The notes beneath the pieces were generated by a model. That model had not been told where the DNA came from, did not search any database, and saw only the letters and a list, made by a program, of their open reading frames with translations. A program made the translations under genes and the position numbers. A stretch of 64,000 nt of DNA from Candidatus Sacchlamyda saccharinae (GTDB taxonomy: Bacteria; Chlamydiota; Chlamydiia; Chlamydiales; Rhabdochlamydiaceae), in the NCBI GenBank assembly GCA_030408505.1, contig JAUHQI010000004.1:124001-188000 (forward strand), in the 5' to 3' direction. How positions within the stretch are numbered: position 1 is the first letter of the stretch; the number at the start of each line of letters is the position of its first letter. This document shows, one piece after another, positions 8,152 to 17,035 of the stretch.

Positions 8152-9537
8152 TTATACACCATTGAGTTCAAAATCTTTCTCGCTATCTCGCCATTTTTCC
8201 TTAGAGGCGCGCCAAAGAAAGAGCAATCCAAAAACAAAGGCGTCAAAAGCCATGATGAGCCAGAGCTTATCCGCTGAAAAGTGGAAGACGTTCATCCCTA
8301 GGTAGACTGGTAGATAAGAGGTGCACCAAACAAAAATTATACTACACATAAGGAAGGTGAGGTCTCTGGAGGCGGTGACAAGGCTTTGCCCGATTGCGTT
8401 GATCCCATTGGACATAAAAAAGACCCACAACCAAATACAAGATTTTTTTAAGATAGCAAAGGTTTCAGGAGAGGGAGAATCGGTGAAGAAAAAAGAGAGA
8501 GTGAGCTTTGGGAAGAGCATATAGGGAACAGCCAGGACCGAGCCTAGAAGGGCTAAGAGAAGGGTGCCAGAACGAACCAACTTCCAAATTTTATCATATT
8601 CTTTGGTGCCCATTAGGTTTGATGCGACTGTGATCATCCCTTGTAGCATTCCATCAGAAATAAACGTAAACAAAAGGATCAATGAGCCGCCAACGGACAA
8701 GACCATTAAATAGTCCCCCCCCTTCATGGTTATAAGTCGAGAGATAGACACCCAGGCAGTTAAAATGATAATGCGGGCGATAGCTCTTGGCAATCCGACT
8801 CGCATTTGGCCCCAAAAATTTTCCCACCTGAAATGGTATAGGTCCGTTCTATAGATTGCGCGATTCGGTTTACTTAAAAAGGCAAAAAATAGGATCAAAC
8901 AAAAGAGGAGCTGCGAAATGCCTGTTGCAAGGGCTGCTCCAAAAATACCGAGCGACGGGAAAATACCCTCTATTCCAAAGATAAAGACGTAGTCGAGTCC
9001 AATATTGAGCCCGTGGGAAAGCAAAGTAGTGAGCAAAATGATCCGCATCTTACCGCGGCCCATAAAAAAACAAGATAGAGTTGTTCCCAAGGGGAAGAGG
9101 AAATTCACAACCATCAAAGTATTGAAATAGATCGTTGCCTGCTCCTGTACTGGGGTGCCTCCAAAAAAGAAAGGGGCTACGAATTGGCTTGAAGGGAGAG
9201 TGAAAAGCATCGAAAAGATAGAGAGCCAAACCATCTGCCAGACAGCAGGGCCGATTCGATCTAATCGTTTTGACCCATAGAAAAGGCCTACAAATACCTG
9301 CGCCATTGAGACAAGACGGATTAAAGGAAGTTGAAAGAGCATACAAAGATAGCCAGCGCTCACGCTTCCTTCCATCGATTCTAAGCCATAGTGGGCAAGA
9401 AAAATGCGATCACAAAACCCCATAAGACTTGCAGAAAGAAGGCCAAGCATTAGAGGGACGCAAAGAGCAATTAGCTCGCGCAGCCCCCCGGGAGGGTGGG
9501 AAGTGAGTGACTGACTGGAAACCGCACTTTGGGACAT
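8152..9537 (-). CDS. MATE-family multidrug/cation antiporter
   Basis: A 461-aa protein with about twelve predicted membrane segments in the two-halves arrangement of MATE (NorM/DinF) exporters. Segments include PLMLGLLSASLMGFCDRIFL, GTTLSCFFMGRGKMRIIL and GINAIGQSLVTASRD. MATE proteins export cationic compounds in exchange for Na+ or H+; the substrate is unknown here. It ends 63 bp from rpmG on the same strand and is divergent from the exported acidic protein at 9699. Confidence 0.88.
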   Translation of the reverse strand: MSQSAVSSQSLTSHPPGGLRELIALCVPLMLGLLSASLMGFCDRIFLAHYGLESMEGSVSAGYLCMLFQLPLIRLVSMAQVFVGLFYGSKRLDRIGPAVWQMVWLSIFSMLFTLPSSQFVAPFFFGGTPVQEQATIYFNTLMVVNFLFPLGTTLSCFFMGRGKMRIILLTTLLSHGLNIGLDYVFIFGIEGIFPSLGIFGAALATGISQLLFCLILFFAFLSKPNRAIYRTDLYHFRWENFWGQMRVGLPRAIARIIILTAWVSISRLITMKGGDYLMVLSVGGSLILLFTFISDGMLQGMITVASNLMGTKEYDKIWKLVRSGTLLLALLGSVLAVPYMLFPKLTLSFFFTDSPSPETFAILKKSCIWLWVFFMSNGINAIGQSLVTASRDLTFLMCSIIFVWCTSYLPVYLGMNVFHFSADKLWLIMAFDAFVFGLLFLWRASKEKWRDSEKDFELNGV

Positions 9538-9698
9538 AGCTCCTCAAACCAAAAGTCTACAATAGCAGAATGCTCAAAAAATACTAGAAAAAAAACTTTC
9601 GAACAGGAAAAAAGCAAAATGTTAAAAAAATATTTTAACAAAAAAGGCTAGATCGCTAGAGTGCAGATTATGGGAAGATCAAGAAAGGGGCGCATAGG

Positions 9699-10085
9699 AT
9701 GGACTGTAGATGGATCATTATGACACTCATGCCGATTGTGGCATTTGGGGCAAAAAAAGCAGATGACATATTCAATATAGAAGATTTTTCTGACCAATCA
9801 CTACTTCATATAGCCTTTGATACAGACGATTTCACTTCCTCTGAATCAGAGCTTTCCTTGCTTGAAATAGACGAGCAAGATGAGTCGCTCCTCCCCTGGG
9901 AAATTGACGATCTCACAAGTGATGAAATTTCATCCTTTGTTGAGCTGCGCGCAACAGATATCGCAGAAGAATTCGATGACGTCTTTGCTTTCGATCTCCC
10001 TTCTCCAAAAGGAGAAACCGAGCCAACCATTGAAAAAATCTCGCGTGAAAAGAAGAGTCTATTTGCTAAAGGAAGAGCTGATTAA
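9699..10085 (+). CDS. Exported acidic hypothetical protein, 128 aa; possibly frameshifted
   Basis: Starts MDCRWIIMTLMPIVAFGAKK, a plausible signal peptide, then a strongly acidic, Ser/Asp/Glu-rich middle (about residues 22-100) and a short basic tail. The ATG follows AAAGGGG. No family recognised. In the +1 frame an open stretch runs to a TAA at 10219-10221, immediately beside the tsaD stop, and encodes a beta-rich sequence (SVSFGLKFPFHNSLTINSHL). A single-base slip near 10030-10075 would join the two into one protein of about 173 residues. Either the gene is frameshifted or the tail is chance; I cannot tell from the sequence alone. Confidence 0.5.
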   Translation: MDCRWIIMTLMPIVAFGAKKADDIFNIEDFSDQSLLHIAFDTDDFTSSESELSLLEIDEQDESLLPWEIDDLTSDEISSFVELRATDIAEEFDDVFAFDLPSPKGETEPTIEKISREKKSLFAKGRAD

Positions 10086-10221
10086 TTCCGCACATTCATC
10101 TTCAGTGTCCTTTGGGCTAAAATTTCCATTTCATAACTCGCTGACTATCAATAGTCACCTTGTTTATTCCAATGGCAATTTTTTCTCCAAAACACACCTG
10201 AATCTGAAAATCCGGCTTTAA

Positions 10222-11232
10222 TCAGCTCTTCCTAAACCACGCGTCGTTGAGTCTAGAGAAGGGCTCTAAATCCAACGGATCGCCCTTCCCAGCGTAGAGC
10301 TTAGTGCCAAGGCCTGCGATCATAGCGGCATTATCTAAGCTCAAGCCCTCACCTGGAAAATAGACGGGAAGCTCACGATCCAGAAGCTCTCTGAGGCGCC
10401 GGTTGTGGCTGACCCCGCCCCCGACATAAATCGCCTGGCAGTCAAATTCCTTAGCTGCTCGCAAAGCCTTATCTACAACGTCTCTTAAAGCCACCTCTTG
10501 GAAACTCGCCGCCACATCGGGTTTATCTTCTTCAGAAATAGCCGACTTGCCCCTCTTGTCCCCGTTTTGCCCCTTAACGGTATACAGAACGTTCGTTTTC
10601 AATCCGCTAAAAGAGAAGTTCCAGGGGCTTCCCTTGACCTTGCCCGCCTTATAAGGGAATCTGCTCGCATCGCCGTTTCTCGCAAGCTCTTCTACCTCTG
10701 GCCCGCCTGGGTAGGGCAAGTCCAATAGAGCAGCGACCTTGTCAAAAGCCTCTCCAATAGCATCGTCCACCGTCGTGCCGATCATCTCATACCGGCCCAC
10801 ATCCAAAATCTTTACCAAAAAAGTGTGTCCGCCCGAGACAACTACTCCCAAAGCTGGAAACACAAACGAGCGATTAGACATCATGGCAGCATAAAGATGG
10901 GCCTCTACGTGATTGACCCCCAAAAAGGGCTTGTTCCAGGCCAAAGAGAGCGTTTTCGCGGCATTGAGACCAATCATCAGAGGGCCAATCAGGCCTGGGC
11001 CCATGGCCACAGCAATCAGATCTGGCTCCTCTCCAGCCAACTCCAAAGCCTCCTGAATCGTCGGAATCAGCAGATCGACGTGCTGCCTAGCTGCCATCTC
11101 GGGGTAGACACCTCCAAATTTTTTATGGTAATCGCTCTGCGAGGCAATCACATTAGACAAAATTTCAATTCCGTCCTTTACAACCGCCACAGCCATTTCA
11201 TCGCAAGTTGATTCAATACCTAGGGTTATCAT
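10222..11232 (-). CDS. tsaD: tRNA N6-adenosine threonylcarbamoyltransferase TsaD
   Basis: Catalyses transfer of threonylcarbamoyl to A37 of ANN-decoding tRNAs. From the ATG at 11232 the protein is 336 aa and begins MITLGIESTCDEMAVAVVKDG; the open frame extends six codons to a TTG, which I reject because family members start just before this motif. It has the metal-binding NHVEAHLYA, VSGGHT, the SGLKTN segment and GGGVSHNRRLR. No good Shine-Dalgarno is visible. Its stop abuts the possible end of the frameshifted gene to the left. Confidence 0.96.
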   Translation of the reverse strand: MITLGIESTCDEMAVAVVKDGIEILSNVIASQSDYHKKFGGVYPEMAARQHVDLLIPTIQEALELAGEEPDLIAVAMGPGLIGPLMIGLNAAKTLSLAWNKPFLGVNHVEAHLYAAMMSNRSFVFPALGVVVSGGHTFLVKILDVGRYEMIGTTVDDAIGEAFDKVAALLDLPYPGGPEVEELARNGDASRFPYKAGKVKGSPWNFSFSGLKTNVLYTVKGQNGDKRGKSAISEEDKPDVAASFQEVALRDVVDKALRAAKEFDCQAIYVGGGVSHNRRLRELLDRELPVYFPGEGLSLDNAAMIAGLGTKLYAGKGDPLDLEPFSRLNDAWFRKS

Positions 11233-11393
11233 AGAAGGAGAGTATAGCAAAGAATGTTATGAAATACTATAGGGCTGTTGAAGGTTGCGTTTTTTCCAAC
11301 TGGAATCGCTGATTGTCATATATTTCCGCATTGGATATAGCCGATTATACGTTGACCAAGTCTTGAATTGGTTTGGGTATGCTTCATCATGGA

Positions 11394-12671
11394 TTATGAA
11401 TTAGTTAAAGTAGCTAACATACAATGAGCTCCAAAATTAATCACACCAGTCATTGTTATACCGGCAGCAAGAGGAGCGCTAAAGGGGGCACTAACGAGCG
11501 CAAGACCAGCGGCTGCTACAGTCGAAATATGTAAAGATTCCCTTAAATCATTTTTTGTCACTCTGTCTAAAAAGTTACGAAAATGGCGATTGCCATTTGC
11601 TGCAATATCTGCGCTGCTTGCACTACTAAGTGGATTGTACAAAGTAAGAGCTGTGCTTGGTGGTGTAAAAGATGGAGGTGCTGCCGAAGACGTGGCATTT
11701 GCCCATGAAGTTGTAGGAGCGGGAAAACACTGGTTTGAACTAAAAATCTGATCCACTTTTTCTGTATAACTGGCCAGTGGGGCTGGTGCTTGAGGGGCAA
11801 AGCGGGCAGCAAAATCAGATCTAAAGTTCAGAGGGGGAAATGGCGAGGTAGCTGGACTACTTGTAGGGGCAATAGGTGGATTATACAGTGAGAGTGCGGT
11901 GCTTCCTGCAGAGGCAGGGGTAAAAGAAAGCGGGGAAGCGACAGTGGCATTTGTCCATGGGGTCATGGGGGGATCTAAGCACACAGAGGGGCTAGTAGCA
12001 AGAAGCTCAGTTGGAGTTTTGTAGAGAGCCAGAGGCGCTGAGGGCACTTGCTGCACAGCCTCAGTTACAATAGAGGTGGCATTCCCTTCTAGCTGTGCAG
12101 GGCACGTGAGGAGTTGTGTTGGCAAAGAGCCTGTGGCGGCCTTTACTGCGGCTTGTACGGGTTCCTGAGGGGGCAATGGAGTGCTGTGAAGAGCAAGCAT
12201 GTTCCCCGTATAGTCAAATAGGCCAAAATAGTAGGCGCCAGTAAGAGCTGTTGCAACAGCAGCTACAGTCAATGCTGTTTCATGCTTCTTGGCTAAGGCA
12301 AGAATATGTTGGAGATTGCTTTTAACTGCTTCTTTTTTAGCGATTTGCGTATCTATTTGTGGCTTGTTTTCTGCCTCCTTGGATTCTATCCCAAAAGTTC
12401 GTCTAAAAGCCTGAGCAGTGGCTTTCGCTGAAGCCGAAGTATGGCTGGTAATTATGGAGTATTTTTCGGGGGCTGCCAGGTAGGCGGGGCTCAAAAAGGT
12501 TGCAGCAATGGCTGAGAGGGCAGTTTCAAGTAAAGCTACACAGAAAGCTGAAGTGGTAAGCGCTTTTCTGACTACAAAAGTCCTTGAGGTAGAGTTGTTT
12601 GCGTTTGGATTAGGAACTTCTTTGTCTAAAATACGTGCTGCGAGGCAGCTGGGAGGTTGTGAAATTGCCAT
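11394..12671 (-). CDS. Ala/Pro-rich two-hydrophobic-segment protein, paralogous family member 1
   Basis: A 425-aa protein of unknown function, first of six adjacent relatives. Layout: hydrophilic N-terminus; hydrophobic segment about residues 35-60 followed by SPAYLAAPEKY and an A/S-rich helix ending RRTFG; second hydrophobic segment about 133-155 ending AYYFGLFDY; then a Pro/Ala/Ser/Thr-rich tail. The tail holds two copies of the family repeat, SVCLDPPMTPWTNAT and NQCFPAPTTSWANAT, each followed by S-F-TP-S/P-S and L-x-LYNP. A third hydrophobic stretch (AAGLALVSAPFSAPLAAGI) lies near the C-terminus. No enzyme motif is seen. Confidence 0.75.
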   Translation of the reverse strand: MAISQPPSCLAARILDKEVPNPNANNSTSRTFVVRKALTTSAFCVALLETALSAIAATFLSPAYLAAPEKYSIITSHTSASAKATAQAFRRTFGIESKEAENKPQIDTQIAKKEAVKSNLQHILALAKKHETALTVAAVATALTGAYYFGLFDYTGNMLALHSTPLPPQEPVQAAVKAATGSLPTQLLTCPAQLEGNATSIVTEAVQQVPSAPLALYKTPTELLATSPSVCLDPPMTPWTNATVASPLSFTPASAGSTALSLYNPPIAPTSSPATSPFPPLNFRSDFAARFAPQAPAPLASYTEKVDQIFSSNQCFPAPTTSWANATSSAAPPSFTPPSTALTLYNPLSSASSADIAANGNRHFRNFLDRVTKNDLRESLHISTVAAAGLALVSAPFSAPLAAGITMTGVINFGAHCMLATLTNS

Positions 12672-12792
12672 CTTTAATACCTTTAATGTTAATAAGTATT
12701 ATAATTTTACAATTTTGCAGATATTAAATCAATAGTTTTTTGTAAATAATTTATTGTAATCGGTTGAATTTTTTAATTTATAGTTTGAGGTT

Positions 12793-12826
12793 AAAAAAAC
12801 CCAAAAAGCAAATCTTCTTGGGTTTT
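12793..12826 (-). terminator. Intrinsic terminator after family member 2
   Basis: On the minus strand AAACCCAA and TTGGGTTT form an 8-bp stem around a 13-base loop and are followed by a T run. It lies just beyond the stop of the gene at 12858-13742. Confidence 0.7.
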
Positions 12827-12857
12827 GTAAAAAAAACTTCAGACATCCTTTCTCCAA

Positions 12858-13742
12858 TTAGAGAGTGACTGCTGCTCCACCAAGGGCTACTGAGGCGGTT
12901 TGAAGGCCAAGATAGGGAGCTGGAGCTGCCACTCCAAATGGTACCGCAAATAAATATGAGGCAACATTTGTAACTACTGCAGCGGCTGCAAGACCAGCCT
13001 TGAGTACGTCGGTTCTGCCGTAGCCTAGGTTGTTTAGTGAGCTTGGCTCTACATATTTAGACAAGATCTGAGCTTTTTTTGAGCGAGATAGGCTAGGACT
13101 ATGCCAAATGTCTGCAACCTCCATACTAGTAAGACTTGGTTTAACAGAGGTTGGTAGGCTTTCGGTCATACGCTGTAATGTTTCAGTAGCTTTTGGCGCG
13201 ATCACTTTTGGGGCTATTATTGTCCGAGGGGCTGCTACAGGAGCTGATTGAACAAGAGATGTTGCGTGGTCAAAAAGTCCCCCATAGTAAGCGCCCATTA
13301 CTGTCACGGCAACCGCAGCAGCGATAATCGCTGTTTTGTTCTTTTGCCCAAACAATAGAGCTGTGGCCATTTTATCTTGTGCAAAGATTTTGAGCTCTTG
13401 AACTCTAGAAGATTCTACAGCATTTGGTTTCGCTCTTGCAGCAGGAGCAATGTCAGCGCCAAATGTGCGTCTAGTAGCTAAAGCCACTGTTCTTGCTGAA
13501 TCGGCAGTGTGAGTTTTGATGCCAGCGTATGTTTGTGGAGCAAAGTATGAAACAGGCAGAGTCGCGATTGTTGCTGCTGCTGAAACAAGTGTTTCAAGAG
13601 CGGCGAGAGCGGCAGTTGTCACTGTGATTGTTGTTCCAGCTGCAAATTTTCCAGCTCGAGTGATGAAGAGATCTCCATCAGTAGTTCTAAGAGCTTGTTC
13701 AAGGTCAAGCCCTCTTCCTGTATATGAATTTAGTCCTTCCAT
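12858..13742 (-). CDS. Ala-rich two-hydrophobic-segment protein, paralogous family member 2
   Basis: A 294-aa relative of its neighbours. First hydrophobic segment about residues 35-62 (TTAALAALETLVSAAATIAT), then LPVSYFAPQTYAG and an Ala/Thr helix ending ATRRTFGAD; second segment about 140-158 ending GAYYGGLFDHATSL. A third hydrophobic stretch occupies the C-terminal 45 residues. It lacks the Pro-rich PW.NAT repeat of members 1, 4 and 5. It has its own promoter-like and terminator sequences, so it is probably monocistronic. Function unknown. Confidence 0.75.
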   Translation of the reverse strand: MEGLNSYTGRGLDLEQALRTTDGDLFITRAGKFAAGTTITVTTAALAALETLVSAAATIATLPVSYFAPQTYAGIKTHTADSARTVALATRRTFGADIAPAARAKPNAVESSRVQELKIFAQDKMATALLFGQKNKTAIIAAAVAVTVMGAYYGGLFDHATSLVQSAPVAAPRTIIAPKVIAPKATETLQRMTESLPTSVKPSLTSMEVADIWHSPSLSRSKKAQILSKYVEPSSLNNLGYGRTDVLKAGLAAAAVVTNVASYLFAVPFGVAAPAPYLGLQTASVALGGAAVTL

Positions 13743-13786
13743 TAAATTACACCTTTTTTATTTGGTTTTGCTTGTTAATTACTAGT

Positions 13787-13816
13787 ATTATAGTTTATTG
13801 ATCTAATAATTAACAA
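13787..13816 (-). promoter_or_regulatory. Sigma-70-type promoter for family member 2
   Basis: The minus strand reads TTGTTA, 18 bases, TATAAT, about 45 bp upstream of the ATG at 13742. Both boxes and spacing fit the vegetative consensus. Confidence 0.55.
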
Positions 13817-13874
13817 TATAGAATTAGTTTTATTTATAGCGTGTTATTAAAAAATTTAGTTGCATTTGAAGGAG

Positions 13875-13910
13875 AAAAAAAGCATGAGACAAATAAGGTC
13901 TCATGCTTTT
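13875..13910 (-). terminator. Intrinsic terminator after family member 3
   Basis: A perfect 9-bp GCATGAGAC/GTCTCATGC stem with flanking A and T runs lies 10 bp past the stop of the gene at 13920. It resembles the GCATGAGGG terminator at 49641-49676 beside the related gene at 49696. Confidence 0.8.
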
Positions 13911-13919
13911 AGAGGGGGG

Positions 13920-14879
13920 TCAGTTCTGGTCGGCTAGGGTACCGAGAATCCAAGCTACTGGTGGAGCGATAGGGCCAGCTATCGCTCCTACGACAGCGCC
14001 TAGAGGGCCGCCGAGACCAAATCCAACCACAGTGCCGGTCCCTGCCGTAGCAGTAACATATGTGGAGAATGCTCCGATTGCTAATAGATCGTTATTAGAA
14101 TAACCTTCTTGTGGCTTATGAACCGCAAGAGCTGTTTCGTTTGTTAGGGGAGGAATCACTGAGACAGAACCAGATTTACTTAGGGTGGAATTTACAACAA
14201 GTGGAGCTAGCGGTGCAGTGGTAACGTTAGCGGGTGCAGCAGTAACGTTAGCTGGTACAGCAGAAGTGTTTGCTGCAGGGGCTTGCGCAGCTACTGTAGC
14301 AAAAACATCGAAGTGGTAGGCGGCAACGGCTGCGGCAACTGTTGCTACAGCTACAGTTGCGAAGAGGATTTCTCTTCTATGCGCACTAGCAAAAGCTGTA
14401 GCACTGGAAGCTGCGCCAGCAACTCTTTGTTTCGCATTTGAAGCCGTAGCTGATACGCTAGAAGCTGCGTTTGAAACTCTTGTTTTTGCAGCAGCTACAA
14501 GAGCTTGTCCTGATGTCTTCAGCTTTTGAACTTTTGTCTGATTGAGTGGCTTGGCATTTGGGTTCGGTCTGTTTGATTTGGAGTCTCCCCATACTGCACT
14601 TCTTGTTACATCTGCAACGACTTGAGCAGAAGTGTTCATACGTGATGAAAAGTGGTCATATGCTTTGGTATTAATAAAGCTTACTGGGAAGGTGGCTGCT
14701 GACATAACAGCGTACCAAGCAGTTTGGAAAACAGCGAGGGCTACAGCTGTTGTTTTAAGGACTGTTCTAGCCCCAAATGTTGCAGCGGTTTCGGCGAAGG
14801 TAGCATCATTTGGATATTCAAATGCTCTTGCTTGTGCATAAGCAGATTGCGCGTAAGTTACGGGTGCATTTTGTGTCAT
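13920..14879 (-). CDS. Ala-rich two-hydrophobic-segment protein, paralogous family member 3
   Basis: A 319-aa protein. First hydrophobic segment about residues 40-70 (TTAVALAVFQTAWYAVMSAA), followed by FPVSFINTKAYDHF and a helix ending in WGDS; a very Ala/Ser-rich region about 125-165 that looks like an amphipathic helix; second segment about 170-190 ending AAYHFDVFATV, a degenerate form of the AYYFGLF motif. The C-terminal part has a long Gly/Ala/Pro hydrophobic stretch (FGLGGPLGAVVGAIAGPIAP). The 85-bp gap to member 4 has no clear terminator, so the two may share a transcript. Function unknown. Confidence 0.75.
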   Translation of the reverse strand: MTQNAPVTYAQSAYAQARAFEYPNDATFAETAATFGARTVLKTTAVALAVFQTAWYAVMSAATFPVSFINTKAYDHFSSRMNTSAQVVADVTRSAVWGDSKSNRPNPNAKPLNQTKVQKLKTSGQALVAAAKTRVSNAASSVSATASNAKQRVAGAASSATAFASAHRREILFATVAVATVAAAVAAYHFDVFATVAAQAPAANTSAVPANVTAAPANVTTAPLAPLVVNSTLSKSGSVSVIPPLTNETALAVHKPQEGYSNNDLLAIGAFSTYVTATAGTGTVVGFGLGGPLGAVVGAIAGPIAPPVAWILGTLADQN

Positions 14880-14964
14880 AATTATTAATCCTGGTTAATT
14901 TTTTCAAAAGAATTTCTAAAATTCTACATTCTTATTTATTTTTTTTCAATGTATAAAGTTTTTT

Positions 14965-16068
14965 CTAATTGGTTGTATTCAATTTTTTAGCTAACCAACC
15001 CATCCAATTGTTAGTGTTTAAAGGAAATAACGGTTGGTTTGGAGCTGCAGGAGGAGCAATCATCAAGCGAGCAGTCGGTGTTGCTGGTGTTGAAGCAGCT
15101 ACCGTTGGCGTTTGATAGAGCTTTGCCCAGTTCATATCTGGCAATGACTTTGTAGCAGCTTCTTTGGTCATAGCAGCAGGAGACCACAGAGCTAAACGGT
15201 CTTCAACAGTAGGAGGAGGAGTGAATGAGAAAGTATCGCTGACTGCAGTAGCGTTGGTCCAGGGAGTGGTGGGAGCTGGGAGACAAATGCCATTTTCAAT
15301 GACAGCTGGTGCAACTTGTATTGGAGCTGGCGTTGTAGGGGCTTGTGCTGGATAGAACTTTGCCCAGTCCATGTCTGGCAGTAAAGATGTGGCTGCTTTT
15401 GCGGTTTTAGCGGCAGGTGACCATAGAGCTAAAGGAGCTGCAACTTCAGGAGTGCTTGGGGGAGTGTATGCCAAAGGGTTGCTGGCTGCAGTAGCGTTGG
15501 TCCAGGGAGAGGTGGGAGCTGGGAGACAAATGCCATTTTCAACAACGGGAGATGTAGGACTCTGGATAAGGCTTGCGGCATGGTCAAAAAGGCCGAAATA
15601 GTAGGCTGCAGAGGCAGCAACGGCAACTGCTATTAGAGCGAGTGTAGTATTCGGGTTCTTTAGAGCTGTATTTCTAATAATGTTTGCTCCTCGTTTGGCG
15701 AGGGTGGTAACTCTGTCTGTTAAGGTTGCCGGGTTTGGGGCAGGCAGTAGCTTTTGAGCGGGCTGTTTAATTTCAATGCTCCCAAAGCCAAAGATGCGTC
15801 CGGCGGCGTGCGCTGCTGTCTTTGCTGAATCCTTTGCATCAGCTACTAATGGGTGAAAGCGGTCGTTGCTAAAAAGGTATAGGGGAGAAAATACAACGGT
15901 CGCCAGAGAGAAGAAAAGAGCTTCTGCTAGTGCAAATACGGTTACCGCGGTGTTTGCAACGCATCCTGCTGGCAGTTTCCAAGCGCGCGTGGCGATGCCA
16001 TCGTTCTGGTCAACTTGAGTAAAGGCTGTGGAATTGTGTAGGCTTCGAGCGTAAGAAGCTGTTTGCAT
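14965..16068 (-). CDS. Ala-rich protein with two Pro-rich repeats, paralogous family member 4
   Basis: A 367-aa protein very similar at its N-terminus to member 5 (both start MQTASYA-x-SLH). First hydrophobic segment about residues 38-62, then FSPLYLFSNDRFHPLVADAK and AAHAAGRIFGFG; second segment about 140-158 ending AAYYFGLFDHAASL. The tail has two long internal repeats, each NGICLPAPT-(S/T)-PWTNAT followed by a TPP(S)T/P segment, LALWSPAA, a Lys/Ala stretch, and SLLPDMDWAKFY or SLPDMNWAKLY. The repeats are also conserved at DNA level, which suggests recent duplication. Function unknown. Confidence 0.78.
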   Translation of the reverse strand: MQTASYARSLHNSTAFTQVDQNDGIATRAWKLPAGCVANTAVTVFALAEALFFSLATVVFSPLYLFSNDRFHPLVADAKDSAKTAAHAAGRIFGFGSIEIKQPAQKLLPAPNPATLTDRVTTLAKRGANIIRNTALKNPNTTLALIAVAVAASAAYYFGLFDHAASLIQSPTSPVVENGICLPAPTSPWTNATAASNPLAYTPPSTPEVAAPLALWSPAAKTAKAATSLLPDMDWAKFYPAQAPTTPAPIQVAPAVIENGICLPAPTTPWTNATAVSDTFSFTPPPTVEDRLALWSPAAMTKEAATKSLPDMNWAKLYQTPTVAASTPATPTARLMIAPPAAPNQPLFPLNTNNWMGWLAKKLNTTN

Positions 16069-16103
16069 AAATGTTCTCCCGTAATTAGAATTAATGTGTA
16101 ATT

Positions 16104-16132
16104 ATTGTATCATACCGGTTTAATTAGGTAAA
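16104..16132 (-). promoter_or_regulatory. Sigma-70-type promoter for family member 4
   Basis: The minus strand has TTTACC, 17 bases, TACAAT, about 36 bp upstream of the ATG at 16068. The block resembles the promoter of member 5 (TTTACA and ATTAAATC), consistent with duplication of whole genes with their promoters. Confidence 0.55.
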
Positions 16133-16155
16133 CTGTTTTTGTGATTGTTTAATGC

Positions 16156-16189
16156 GAAAAAAAGCGTAAGAAAGAATTTTCCTACGCCT
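16156..16189 (-). terminator. Probable terminator after family member 5
   Basis: The minus strand has GGCGTAGG and TCTTACGC arms with an imperfect stem followed by a T run, 30 bp past the stop of the gene at 16219. The stem is weaker than those of members 3 and 6. Confidence 0.55.
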
Positions 16190-16218
16190 AAAGAATTAAT
16201 TGTTGCTACAATTTTTAG

Positions 16219-17001
16219 TTATGCCTTTGTAGGGAGCCATAAGGCTATACGGCTTTCAGGAAGAGACGTGCTTGGGGGAAAATATGCTAAAGAAGCGTTG
16301 GCTGTAGTAGCATTGAGCCAGGGGGTCGTAGGAGCTGGGAAACAAACGCCATTTTCAACGACAGCAGCAGTAGCTTGTGCTGCAGCTGTTTTAGGTGCAT
16401 CAGCCAGAATACAAACTGCATGGGGGAAAGGGTTGAAGTCAGAAAATTTGCGCATATTTTGCATTACAGGAGTCTTTGGAGCCTGGCTGAGGCTTGCTGC
16501 ATATTCAAAAAGGCCAAAATAGTAGGCTGTAGAGATTGCAATGGCTGATGTAGCCAGGACAAGTGTTGCATTAGGGTTTTTTAGAGCTGTATAGCCAATA
16601 CTTTTTGCTCCATTACTGAAAAGGGCGAGGACTTTCCCCTTTAGGGTAGTGGGTTGTGGCACGGACTGTGGCGCTGGGGTTTGCATTTGCTTAGGCTCTT
16701 CAATTTCGATGTGGCCAAATCCGAAAATACGGCCAGCAGCTTGGCCAGCAGTTCTTGCTGAATCTTTTGCATCGTCTACCAAAACTTGAAAGCGAGCGTT
16801 ATCAATGACGTACAAGGGTGAAAATACTACGGTTGCGAGGGAGAAGATAAGGGCTTCTGCTAGGGCGACTATGGTAACCGCGCTACTTGCAATGCGTCCT
16901 GTTGGAACTTTCCAAGCGCGTGTGGTGATGCCATCGTCTTGTTTTATTTGTGTGAATTCTGTTTTAAGATGTAGGCTTTGAGCGTAAGAAGCTGTTTGCA
17001 T
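16219..17001 (-). CDS. Ala-rich protein with one Pro-rich repeat, paralogous family member 5
   Basis: A 260-aa protein, nearest relative of member 4. First hydrophobic segment about residues 40-62, then FSPLYVIDNARFQVLVDDAK and GQAAGRIFGFGHIEI; second segment about 143-162 ending AYYFGLFEYAASL. The tail has one copy of the repeat (NGVCFPAPTTPWLNAT, then YFPPSTS and IALWLP) and stops there, where member 4 continues into more repeat. It therefore looks like a one-repeat version of the same gene. GGGAG precedes the ATG. Function unknown. Confidence 0.78.
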   Translation of the reverse strand: MQTASYAQSLHLKTEFTQIKQDDGITTRAWKVPTGRIASSAVTIVALAEALIFSLATVVFSPLYVIDNARFQVLVDDAKDSARTAGQAAGRIFGFGHIEIEEPKQMQTPAPQSVPQPTTLKGKVLALFSNGAKSIGYTALKNPNATLVLATSAIAISTAYYFGLFEYAASLSQAPKTPVMQNMRKFSDFNPFPHAVCILADAPKTAAAQATAAVVENGVCFPAPTTPWLNATTANASLAYFPPSTSLPESRIALWLPTKA

Positions 17002-17035
17002 GAATATTCTCCCTTTTTTGAATTAATATGGGAGT

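Noticed and set aside
9538-9698. Additional gene between MATE exporter and the acidic protein
   Set aside because: Only AT-rich sequence with a small GTTAAAA/TTTTAAC palindrome; no frame with a ribosome site.
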